Shown here: positions 13,515 to 19,697 of the stretch, piece after piece
How positions within the stretch are numbered: position 1 is the first letter of the stretch
Layout of the letters: each line of letters starts with the position of its first letter
Source: an uncultured Succinatimonas sp.
GTDB lineage: Bacteria > Pseudomonadota > Gammaproteobacteria > Enterobacterales > Succinivibrionaceae
Reading direction: 5' to 3'
NCBI GenBank assembly: GCA_900552905.1
Contig: USBR01000017.1
Location: forward strand, 1-19,697
Length of the DNA stretch: 19,697 nt
Program-made: the position numbers and the translations under genes
Notes under the pieces: generated by a model
What the model saw: the letters and a program-made list of their open reading frames with translations, nothing else
Databases searched by the model: none
What the model was told of the DNA's origin: nothing

Positions 13515-14534
13515 ATGGCAACTATTTTGGTCACTGGTGGTGCAGGTTATATCGGTAGTCACACTGTAATTGAGCTCGTCAATGCAGGTTATGAGCCGGT
13601 TATCTTTGACAATTTCTGCAATTCTAAGCCAGCAGTTTTAGCTCGTATCAACAAGATTTGTGGCAAGAACGTCCCCTTTGTTTGCGGCGATATCAGAAGC
13701 CGTGAGCAGTTAGAGGTCGCCTTCAATACCTATAAGATCGATGGCGTTATCAATTTTGCCGGTTTAAAGGCAGTAGGTGAGTCCGTCAAGAAGCCTTTAG
13801 AGTATTATGACAATAACGTCAATGGTGCTCGTGTCTTATTAGACGTCATGAAGGCCCACAATTGCTATAACTTCATCTTCTCCTCCTCAGCTACCGTTTA
13901 TGGCGAGCCTGATAGCGTACCTTTAACTGAAAACTCTCCGGTAAAGCGTGCTAACTGCCCGTACGGCCAGACTAAGGTCGACATTGAATATATGTGCCAG
14001 GAATTACAGAAGGCCACTCCTGAGTTCTCCATGGTGCTCTTACGCTACTTCAATCCAGTTGGTGCCCACAAGTCTGGCCTCATCGGTGAAGATCCGCGTG
14101 GCATTCCGAACAATCTCATGCCGTACTTAACTCAGGTTGCTGTAGGCCGTCTGCCGTATTTAAATATCTTTGGTAACGATTATCCGACCCCCGATGGCAC
14201 CTGCGTCCGTGATTATATCCACGTTGTTGACTTAGCTAAGGGCCACGTTGCCGCTTTAAATCACTGCCTCAATAAGGCCGGTACCCATATCTACAACTTA
14301 GGTACAGGTGTAGGTTATAGCGTTTTAGACATGGTTAAGGCTTTCTCTAAGGCTATTGGCCGTGAGCTTCCTTACAAGTTTGCCGCTCGCCGTCCGGGTG
14401 ATGTTGTGCAGTGCTACTCCGATGCTACTAAGGCTAAGGAAGAATTAGGCTGGACTGCGACCTTGAGCTTAGACGACATGACCGCAGACTCTTATAATTG
14501 GCAGAAGAACAACCCTAACGGCTACGAAGACTAG
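13515..14534 (+). CDS. galE: UDP-glucose 4-epimerase
   Basis: GalE interconverts UDP-galactose and UDP-glucose, closing the Leloir cycle and supplying UDP-galactose for glycans. It is a short-chain dehydrogenase-type enzyme with the NAD-binding GGAGYIG (8-14), the catalytic Ser region FSSSATVYG (122-130) and the YxxxK pair Y150 and K154. The 339 residues match E. coli GalE (338). GGAG precedes the ATG by 9 bases. It is the first gene of a galE-galT-galK operon, with galT starting 14 bases later. Confidence 0.98.
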   Translation: MATILVTGGAGYIGSHTVIELVNAGYEPVIFDNFCNSKPAVLARINKICGKNVPFVCGDIRSREQLEVAFNTYKIDGVINFAGLKAVGESVKKPLEYYDNNVNGARVLLDVMKAHNCYNFIFSSSATVYGEPDSVPLTENSPVKRANCPYGQTKVDIEYMCQELQKATPEFSMVLLRYFNPVGAHKSGLIGEDPRGIPNNLMPYLTQVAVGRLPYLNIFGNDYPTPDGTCVRDYIHVVDLAKGHVAALNHCLNKAGTHIYNLGTGVGYSVLDMVKAFSKAIGRELPYKFAARRPGDVVQCYSDATKAKEELGWTATLSLDDMTADSYNWQKNNPNGYED

Positions 14535-14548
14535 TAGGAGCAAATATA

Positions 14549-15592
14549 ATGAGCAACTTTGATGTAACATCCCATCCGCACCGTCGTTATAACGCCTTAA
14601 CTGGCGAGTGGATCTTAGTATCTCCGCATCGCGCTAAGCGTCCGTGGTTAGGTCAGGTCGAGAAATTACCGCCTGAGATCCGTCCTAGCTATGATCCTAA
14701 GTGCTATCTGTGCCCGGGCAATACCCGTGTCAGTGGTGATGATAACCCTAAATACAATGGCACCTATGTCTTCACTAACGACTTCGCTGCTTTAACTCCG
14801 GATACTCCTTTAGATGCTCCTGAGAGCAACGATCTCTTTAAGATTGAGCCGGCTCGCGGTACTGCGCGTGTGATCTGCTTCTCTCCAGATCACGGCAAGA
14901 CCTTACCGGTAATGCCGGTTGAAGCCATCCGCGGCGTTGTTGATTTATGGGCCGATCAGTTAACTGAATTATCTAAGACCTATAAGTATGTTCAGTTATT
15001 TGAGAATAAGGGCGCCGTCATGGGCTGCTCTAACCCGCATCCGCACGGACAGATCTGGGCCTGTGGCTTCTTACCTGAGGAAATCCTCAAGGAATTAAAG
15101 TGCCAGAAGGAATATTATGCTAAGCACAATACTCCTTTACTCTTAGATTATGTCAATGCTGAATTAGAGAAAAAAGAGCGCATCATTTTCGAGACTGAGT
15201 ACTTTGTGGCCTTAGTACCGTTCTGGGCTTTCTGGCCGTTTGAGACTATGCTCTTACCTAAGTTTAAGGTACAGACCATCGATCAGCTGACCTCTGAGCA
15301 GCGTGATGATTTAGCTGTTGCCATCAAGCGCTTAACCTGCCGCTATGACAACCTCTTTGAGTGCTCCTTCCCGTACTCCATGGGCTGGCATAATGCTCCT
15401 GCCGATGGTGATGAGCACCCTGAGTGGCAGTTACATGCTAACTATTATCCGCCTCTCTTACGTAGCGCTACTGTTAAGAAGTTTGTCGCCGGTTTTGAGC
15501 TTTTAGCTGAAAAGCAGCGTGACTTAACTGCTGAGCAGGCTGCAGCTAGACTGCGTGATTTATCCGATATCCACTACACTGAGAACAAATAA
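14549..15592 (+). CDS. galT: Galactose-1-phosphate uridylyltransferase
   Basis: GalT transfers UMP from UDP-glucose to galactose-1-phosphate through a uridylylated histidine. The catalytic HPHGQ is at 164-168, with the nucleophile His166. The Zn ligands Cys52, Cys55, His115 and His164 are in the same positions as in E. coli, and the 347-residue length agrees. AGGAG lies 8 bases before the ATG. It is the middle gene of the operon; galK begins 18 bases downstream. Confidence 0.98.
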   Translation: MSNFDVTSHPHRRYNALTGEWILVSPHRAKRPWLGQVEKLPPEIRPSYDPKCYLCPGNTRVSGDDNPKYNGTYVFTNDFAALTPDTPLDAPESNDLFKIEPARGTARVICFSPDHGKTLPVMPVEAIRGVVDLWADQLTELSKTYKYVQLFENKGAVMGCSNPHPHGQIWACGFLPEEILKELKCQKEYYAKHNTPLLLDYVNAELEKKERIIFETEYFVALVPFWAFWPFETMLLPKFKVQTIDQLTSEQRDDLAVAIKRLTCRYDNLFECSFPYSMGWHNAPADGDEHPEWQLHANYYPPLLRSATVKKFVAGFELLAEKQRDLTAEQAAARLRDLSDIHYTENK

Positions 15593-15610
15593 GAGAGGAA
15601 GACTAGACTT

Positions 15611-16771
15611 ATGGCAAATGTAACCTTAGCAACTATCGACGCCTTCGTAGCAAAATTCGGTGAGAAGCCGACCATGCAGTGCTATGCTCCGGGCCGTGTA
15701 AACGTCATCGGTGAGCACACTGATTATAATGGCGGTTTCGTCATGCCGTGCGCCATTAAGTATGGTACCTCTATGGCTGCTAAAGCTAATGGTACTAATA
15801 AGATGCGCATCGTTGCTTGTGATTTAGACAATGATTACGATGAGTTTGAGATCTCCTCTAATATCGAGAAGCATGCCGATAAGCTGTGGGTAAACTATCT
15901 GCGCGGTATGACTCAGCTCTTAGTACAAAAGTGTGGCGATAAGGTTCAGGGCTTAGATGTTACCATTTCCGGTGACATTCCTCAGGGTGCTGGTTTATCT
16001 TCCTCCGCTTCCTTAGAGGTATGTTTTGGTAACTTAGTAAACGGCGCCTTCAATTTAGGTGTAGGTCTGCAGGAAATCGCCCTCATGGGTCAGGCTTCTG
16101 AGGCTTATATCGGTATGAAGTGCGGCATTATGGATCAGACCATTTCCGCTTGCGGTGTTGCCGATCACGCTTTACGTATCGACTGCAAGAGCTATGAGCT
16201 CACTCAGGTTAAGGTTCCTGAGGATCTCGTCATCTTGATCTTAAACTCTAACGTTAAGCATCAATTAGTCGGCTCTGAGTACAACGATCGTCGTAACGAT
16301 TGTGAAGAGGCCGCTAAGATCATCGGCGTTGACTTATTACGCGATGCAAGCTTAGAGATGTTAGAAGCTCACAAATCTGAGATGACCGATGTTGTCTATC
16401 GTCGTGCTTTACACGTCATCACTGAAGATGAGCGCGTTTTAGAGGCCTCAAAGGCCTTTGAAAGCGGCGATCTCGCTAAACTTGCTGACTTAATGTATGC
16501 CTCTCACTGCTCGATGCGTGACAATTTCGAGATCACCATCCCTGAGATCGACGGCTTAGTTGAGATTGTGCGCGAAGCCTTAGGTACTGCTAAGGGTGCA
16601 GTCCGTATGACCGGTGGTGGCTTCGGCGGTTGCTGTGTCGCTGTAGTTGAGCCTGAGAATGTTGAGAAGGTTAAGGAAGCTGTTAAGGCTAAGTATAAGG
16701 CAATTGCTGGCCGTGACGCTACCATCTTTGAGACCCATGCTTGCAACGGTACTCACTTTGAGATGATCTAA
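15611..16771 (+). CDS. galK: Galactokinase
   Basis: GalK phosphorylates galactose with ATP, the entry step of the Leloir pathway. The galactokinase signature GRVNVIGEHTDYN (28-40) includes Arg29. The GHMP ATP-binding loop is GAGLSSSAS (126-134), the catalytic Asp175 is in CGIMDQT and the C-terminal GHMP motif is GGGFGGC. The 386 residues match the family. AGAGGA precedes the ATG by about 11 bases, a long spacing that may slow initiation. It is the last gene of the operon. No galM (mutarotase) follows; instead two hairpins lead into a new promoter. Confidence 0.98.
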   Translation: MANVTLATIDAFVAKFGEKPTMQCYAPGRVNVIGEHTDYNGGFVMPCAIKYGTSMAAKANGTNKMRIVACDLDNDYDEFEISSNIEKHADKLWVNYLRGMTQLLVQKCGDKVQGLDVTISGDIPQGAGLSSSASLEVCFGNLVNGAFNLGVGLQEIALMGQASEAYIGMKCGIMDQTISACGVADHALRIDCKSYELTQVKVPEDLVILILNSNVKHQLVGSEYNDRRNDCEEAAKIIGVDLLRDASLEMLEAHKSEMTDVVYRRALHVITEDERVLEASKAFESGDLAKLADLMYASHCSMRDNFEITIPEIDGLVEIVREALGTAKGAVRMTGGGFGGCCVAVVEPENVEKVKEAVKAKYKAIAGRDATIFETHACNGTHFEMI

Positions 16772-16788
16772 GAGTTTAATCTAAACTC
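16772..16788 (+). other. Stem-loop right after the galK stop
   Basis: GAGTTTA and TAAACTC pair perfectly (7 base pairs) around a 3-base loop, directly after the galK stop. No T-run follows. It may protect the 3' end of the gal mRNA. Confidence 0.4.
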
Positions 16789-16797
16789 CTAAATAAG

Positions 16798-16836
16798 GCC
16801 TCCTTAGAATAGCTTTCTAAGGGGGCTTTGTGCTTT
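16798..16836 (+). terminator. Terminator of galETK
   Basis: GCCTCCTTAGA (16798-16808) and TCTAAGGGGGC (16816-16826) form an 11-base-pair stem with one G-U pair and a 7-base loop, followed by an interrupted T-run (TTTGTGCTTTT). The stem is strong and the T-run weak, so some read-through is possible. Confidence 0.7.
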
Positions 16837-16866
16837 TAGACATAAGCGTGGGTATTTTGCTAAAAT
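16837..16866 (+). promoter_or_regulatory. Promoter of the ATPase-ruvX-yqcC-pncC operon
   Basis: TAGACA (16837-16842, 5/6) is followed after 18 bases by the extended -10 TGCTAAAAT (16858-16866). The start site would lie near 16873, leaving a leader of about 13 bases. It begins directly after the gal terminator's T-run. Confidence 0.65.
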
Positions 16867-16885
16867 CCTGCTAAAGGAGATTGCT

Positions 16886-17689
16886 ATGGACGCTGAGAAG
16901 AAAAATACATATGAAGTTAAAGGCGGCTTTGATAGCTTAATTCATGCTATTGAAGAGATGGGACAGATTAAGATCGATCTCAATGCTCCGCGTGAGAAAA
17001 TCGATCTTGCAGCCATGCGCCGTCATGAGGCTTTACTTGCAAGTCAGGAAATACAAGCTCAACGTCGTGAAAATCGCCGGCTCCAAATTGAAGATATACA
17101 CAAAAGTGGCGAGGTCAATGCGCAGTGGACTTTTTCAAAACTCATTTGCGATACTAGCAATCATAATGCCTTCGATAATGCTAAGAGCTTTTGTAAGAAT
17201 TTAAAAATCTTTGAAACAAGCTTGATGTATTTTGTGCAAGGAGGGCCGGGTACTGGTAAAACGGCGCTCTTACATGCAATTGCTAATGATATTCTCGATA
17301 CTAGCAATCGCAATGTCCTGATTTTAAGTTATGACGAGTTTAAGCGCTGTCGTATCTTCACTAATAAAGATTCCATTGAGCTTAATGCCGAAAAGCAACA
17401 AAACTGGGAGCGCTATTGCTCGGTAGATGTGCTCTTTATTGACGATCTCTGCGGCAATAATGAAGGCTTGACCATCTTTGATCAAAAGATCTTCTCGGAG
17501 CTTTTACGCTATCGTTTAGCAAAAAAGCTACATATAGTTATCTCAACGCCAGTACAATTTAAATTTGTGCATCAGGCCATAGGTGATAGCTGTTATGAGG
17601 CGATTAAAGAATATCAGGTGAGCGCGAATATACTCTATGGCAATAGCCGTCGTGCCCCTTTATTTGTGGAAGGAGTTCCTATTATTTAA
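16886..17689 (+). CDS. DnaC-type AAA+ ATPase
   Basis: This is a predicted ATPase related to helicase loaders of the DnaC/DnaI class. Walker A is GGPGTGKT (119-126) and Walker B is VLFIDDL (182-188). VISTP (218-222) sits where sensor 1 would be, and NSRR (253-256) could supply arginine-finger-like residues. The first 80 or so residues form a charged, probably helical domain without a visible zinc finger, so partner choice is unknown. AAGGAG lies 6 bases before the ATG. The gene heads an operon; ruvX starts one base after its stop. It could be this organism's DnaC or a separate accessory loader. An IstB transposition partner is unlikely because no transposase gene is adjacent. Confidence 0.75.
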   Translation: MDAEKKNTYEVKGGFDSLIHAIEEMGQIKIDLNAPREKIDLAAMRRHEALLASQEIQAQRRENRRLQIEDIHKSGEVNAQWTFSKLICDTSNHNAFDNAKSFCKNLKIFETSLMYFVQGGPGTGKTALLHAIANDILDTSNRNVLILSYDEFKRCRIFTNKDSIELNAEKQQNWERYCSVDVLFIDDLCGNNEGLTIFDQKIFSELLRYRLAKKLHIVISTPVQFKFVHQAIGDSCYEAIKEYQVSANILYGNSRRAPLFVEGVPII

Positions 17690-17690
17690 T

Positions 17691-18122
17691 ATGGCTGCAA
17701 TTATCGCTTTTGATTTTGGTACCGGACATATTGGTGTGGCGGTGGGTAATGATGTTACGAAGACCGTATCGCCCCTCAAAGCTCTCAAGGCCCGTGATGG
17801 TATTCCCAATGATATGGATATCAAGAATTTATTAAATGAGTGGCGCCCGCAGCTTTTAGTGGTAGGCTTACCTTTAAATATGGATGGCACCACGCAACCT
17901 CTGACCTTTAAAGCTAAAAAATTTGGCAATCGTTTAGCGCAAAACTATAAGCTTAAGGTGGTCTTTATCGATGAGCGCTTGACCTCCTGTGAGGCTAAGG
18001 ATGCGATCTTCTCCCAAGGGGGCTTTAGAGCTTTAGCTAAGGATAAAGGGCGTATCGATGCAGCTGCAGCCGCCTCAATCTTAGAGCAGTATTTTAGTGA
18101 GTATGCACATGGACAAGAATAA
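17691..18122 (+). CDS. ruvX: RuvX/YqgF family putative nuclease
   Basis: YqgF proteins have an RNase H-like fold. They have been linked to 16S rRNA 5'-end processing and proposed as Holliday junction resolvases. The acidic active-site residues are visible: Asp8 in AFDFGTG, Glu95 in DERLTS and Asp123 in GRIDAAAA. GLPLNMDGT (59-67) is typical, and the 143-residue length matches E. coli (138). I chose the ATG at 17691, since a start at 17637 would overlap the ATPase gene and add 18 unrelated residues. AGGAG is 15 bases upstream, too far to act well alone, so translation is probably coupled to the ATPase gene, whose stop is one base away. Confidence 0.95.
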   Translation: MAAIIAFDFGTGHIGVAVGNDVTKTVSPLKALKARDGIPNDMDIKNLLNEWRPQLLVVGLPLNMDGTTQPLTFKAKKFGNRLAQNYKLKVVFIDERLTSCEAKDAIFSQGGFRALAKDKGRIDAAAAASILEQYFSEYAHGQE

Positions 18123-18435
18123 AGTTCTAGCAATCTTAGATGAGATTGAAGAGGAGCTCCATAAATTAGAGCTATGGGGAGGCCCTGAGGGCCGACCTGA
18201 AGAGCAAGCTTTTGCAAGCGCTGTTCCTTTTTTTATGGATACCATGGATTTTCATCAATGGCTTGAATATGTAGCTTTACCTAAATTGCGTGATCATATA
18301 GAAGTGCATGAAAAATTACCCCACGGCATGCTCATCCATACCTATGCTGAGGAGTATTATCGTGAGAAATACATCGACTTTGCTTATTTAATTAAGCTTT
18401 TGCGTATTTTAGATTCCTTCTCTCGTCGCAGCTAA
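18109..18435 (+). CDS. yqcC: YqcC family protein (DUF446)
   Basis: This is a small protein of unknown function. It resembles E. coli YqcC, notably in VPFFMDTMDFHQWLEYVALP, which parallels PFFMDTMEPLEWLQWVLIP. The length (108 residues) matches YqcC (109). It is mostly helical and acidic, without a signal peptide or membrane segment. I prefer the ATG at 18109, 7 bases after GTGAG. An ATG at 18103 and a GTG at 18097 are in frame and possible. The gene overlaps the end of ruvX by 14 bases, so the two are translationally linked. Confidence 0.82.
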   Translation: MDKNKVLAILDEIEEELHKLELWGGPEGRPEEQAFASAVPFFMDTMDFHQWLEYVALPKLRDHIEVHEKLPHGMLIHTYAEEYYREKYIDFAYLIKLLRILDSFSRRS

Positions 18436-18444
18436 GAGGCTTTT

Positions 18445-18963
18445 ATGGATTATCAAGCGGAAATTGCGCGTTTAGGGGCTTCGTTAAAGCCTCTATATGC
18501 TAAATATCATAAGATCTATGCCACGGCTGAATCTCTAACTGCCGGTCTCATCTCCTCAAGCATAGTCAATACCCCAGGCTCCTCAGCCTATTTTGATCGC
18601 GGCTTTGTCACCTATTCAAATGAAGCGAAGATGGAGCTTTTAGGCGTTAAGGATGAGACTTTAAAGGCTGTAGGCGCTGTGAGTGATGAGACCGCTTTAG
18701 AGATGGTAGCAGGCGCTTTAGAGCATTCACATGCCGATATTGCCGTAGCCGTCACCGGTATTGCCGGACCTGATGGTGGTAGTGACTTAAAGCCTGTAGG
18801 TACAGTGTGGATTGCGGTTATGCATAGAGGACAAAAGCCTTATGCTAAGCGTTTTGTCTTTGCAGGCACTCGCGAAGAGGTGCGCGATCAGACTGTGATC
18901 GCCGCCCTCAGCGCTATTGGTGATTTAACTTTAGGTATAGAGCCTTTTAACCGGAAATCTTGA
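18445..18963 (+). CDS. pncC: Nicotinamide-nucleotide amidohydrolase (CinA C-terminal type)
   Basis: PncC deamidates nicotinamide mononucleotide to nicotinate mononucleotide, recycling the by-product of NAD-dependent DNA ligase. The 172-residue product consists of the stand-alone CinA C-terminal domain. It shows TAESLTAG (27-34), VTYSNEAK (55-62) and VTGIAGPDGGS (103-113) followed by KPVGTV. AAGAGG precedes the ATG by 5 bases, and the gene lies 9 bases after yqcC. It is the last gene of the operon. Its end overlaps the convergent lipoprotein gene by 17 bases and no terminator is visible between them. Confidence 0.94.
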   Translation: MDYQAEIARLGASLKPLYAKYHKIYATAESLTAGLISSSIVNTPGSSAYFDRGFVTYSNEAKMELLGVKDETLKAVGAVSDETALEMVAGALEHSHADIAVAVTGIAGPDGGSDLKPVGTVWIAVMHRGQKPYAKRFVFAGTREEVRDQTVIAALSAIGDLTLGIEPFNRKS

Positions 18964-19222
18964 TTTTAAGCTCAGGATCTATATCAAAATCAAGATCGTC
19001 TATCTCTAGATCATCAAGCTCGATTTTATGGACGCGGCGACCGCGACGATAATCATCGTCATCGTCGTCGTCATCATCGTCATAATAGTGCTTATTCTTT
19101 TTTACCTTATAGTGACCTTTATGATAGCCGTTGTCATCAACATAATGCACCGTGCAGGCATTGAGGGCAAACAGCGAGAGCGTCATAAAGGCTATCAGCA
19201 ATAGTACTTTAGATTTAATCAT
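18947..19222 (-). CDS. Small Asp-rich lipoprotein, hypothetical
   Basis: I do not recognise this gene. The 91-residue product has a signal peptide ending in the lipobox LNAC (Cys23), so a lipid-anchored envelope location is expected. The mature part has HYV and His/Lys/Tyr-rich stretches, then ten consecutive Asp (48-57), RRGRR and an acidic, hydrophobic-alternating C-terminus. AAGGGG precedes the ATG by 5 bases. The signal peptide and the LNACTV junction match those of the next gene, suggesting duplication. Asp runs can bind Ca or other divalent ions, but this is speculative here. It overlaps pncC tail-to-tail. Confidence 0.72.
   Translation of the reverse strand: MIKSKVLLLIAFMTLSLFALNACTVHYVDDNGYHKGHYKVKKNKHYYDDDDDDDDDDYRRGRRVHKIELDDLEIDDLDFDIDPELKIKISG
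19052..19081 (-). repeat. GAY trinucleotide repeat encoding ten Asp
   Basis: Thirty bases of GAT and GAC codons, in mixed order, encode the Asp run of the lipoprotein. Trinucleotide tracts of this kind can change length by replication slippage without shifting the frame. Confidence 0.8.
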
Positions 19223-19273
19223 AGTTTCCCCTTAGTCTCTTAGAAGATGACGGTGTTTTTTAAGCTTTACTTA

Positions 19274-19302
19274 AGTATAGGCATAAAAAAGCCAGCTGCA
19301 AA
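19274..19302 (-). promoter_or_regulatory. Candidate promoter of the Asp-rich lipoprotein
   Basis: On the minus strand, TTTGCA (19297-19302) and TATACT (19274-19279, 5/6) are separated by 17 bases, about 50 bases upstream of the lipoprotein start. This would let the gene be expressed separately from the His-rich paralogue upstream. Confidence 0.4.
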
Positions 19303-19313
19303 AATTTCCTCCC

Positions 19314-19343
19314 TAAAGCTTAGCTTGGAATGATTAAGCTTTA
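19314..19343 (-). other. Hairpin at the 3' end of the His-rich lipoprotein gene
   Basis: TAAAGCTTA (19314-19322) and TAAGCTTTA (19335-19343) are perfect inverted copies with a 12-base loop, overlapping the stop codon. There is no T-run directly after the stem on the minus strand, so termination here would be weak. Confidence 0.4.
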
Positions 19344-19558
19344 AGCTCCTTTACTATGTCGTTTTCCCACAAGTTGACATCCATTTCTAAACTAAAGCTA
19401 TCATAGTGGCGATGATGCTTATGATAATGCTGAGGATAGTTATAGTGATAAGGCCTTACTGTAGGGTGAGGGCGTGGTTTAGGATAGGCGACAGTACAGG
19501 CATTGAGCGTCAATAGAGATAAGGCAATGCTTATAAGTAAGATGGTGGTTTTGCGCAT
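19334..19558 (-). CDS. Small His-rich lipoprotein, hypothetical
   Basis: I do not recognise this gene. The 74-residue product has a signal peptide with the lipobox LNAC (Cys21). Next comes a Pro/Tyr/His-rich segment with seven His between residues 31 and 51 (for example HYHKHHRHY), then a short acidic tail. A metal-binding role is conceivable but unproven. AAGGAG lies 7 bases before the ATG, a good ribosome binding site that supports the gene as real despite its size. The signal peptide and LNACTV junction resemble those of the neighbouring Asp-rich lipoprotein. Confidence 0.7.
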   Translation of the reverse strand: MRKTTILLISIALSLLTLNACTVAYPKPRPHPTVRPYHYNYPQHYHKHHRHYDSFSLEMDVNLWENDIVKELKA

Positions 19559-19643
19559 AAGTTCTCTCCTTAATTTAATAAAAGCATTATCAAGTTAAAA
19601 AATTAGGAAAAACTTAGAGCTTTACAAACTTCTATGCTTTGCA

Positions 19644-19697
19644 TCGCGGATTTTGTAAGTTTTTTATGACACGGCAATCCGCTAATATTAAAAGTCC
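19644..19697 (-). repeat. Right copy of 54-base terminal inverted repeat
   Basis: This is the exact reverse complement of bases 1-54. The flanking bases inside the window differ from those at the left copy, so identity ends sharply at 19644. Confidence 0.9.

Noticed and set aside
16886..17689. IstB-type transposition ATPase
   Set aside because: No transposase gene or insertion-sequence ends lie nearby, and the gene is embedded in an operon with ruvX, yqcC and pncC.
17637..17690. Upstream start for ruvX
   Set aside because: The added residues do not match the family and overlap the ATPase gene. Homology begins at the ATG at 17691.
1..19697. Linear replicon or phage with terminal inverted repeats
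   Set aside because: The content is core chromosomal genes in a conserved order, with no replication, partition or phage genes.
1..19697. tRNA, rRNA or CRISPR arrays
   Set aside because: I saw no cloverleaf-like sequence, no ribosomal RNA stretches and no regularly spaced repeats.

Overview
The window reads as chromosomal DNA of an AT-leaning gammaproteobacterium. Ribosomal protein S21, TsaD, Cca, RuvX, GalR and GalT all look closely related to their E. coli counterparts. The order rpsU, tsaD, folB, uppP, cca, ygiM, ygiF, glnE follows the enterobacterial neighbourhood as I remember it. Low GC and small intergenic gaps would fit a host-associated Aeromonadales/Succinivibrionaceae-type genome, but that placement is inference.

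Left part (1-5600). rpsU is on the minus strand. It is divergent from dtd and tsaD, which are followed by the closely packed folB, folK and uppP. A strong bidirectional terminator separates uppP from the convergent cca. This block covers translation fidelity (S21, D-aminoacyl-tRNA deacylase, t6A and CCA addition), folate synthesis and recycling of the cell-wall lipid carrier.

Middle (5600-12300). The envelope SH3 protein YgiM (minus) is divergent from a CYTH-type YgiF protein. A 290-base AT-rich gap follows, with a promoter-like motif, three hairpins and a strong terminator, which I flag as a possible small RNA. Next comes glnE, which controls glutamine synthetase, and two minus-strand envelope genes: a lipoprotein and a late lipid A acyltransferase.

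Galactose region (12266-16840). galR is divergent from galETK. The 214-base control region holds two GalR-type operators 134 bases apart, a CRP-like site, a -10 box for the gal operon and a galR promoter that contains one operator. Together these genes run the Leloir pathway apart from the mutarotase.

Right part (16837-19600). A well-defined promoter drives a DnaC-type AAA+ ATPase gene tightly coupled to ruvX, a yqcC-like gene and pncC. Two small minus-strand lipoproteins follow, one with a run of ten Asp and one rich in His.

The two ends of the window are the same 54-base sequence in inverted orientation. The inner edge of the left copy touches a terminator hairpin. This most likely marks a dispersed element that broke the assembly on both sides.
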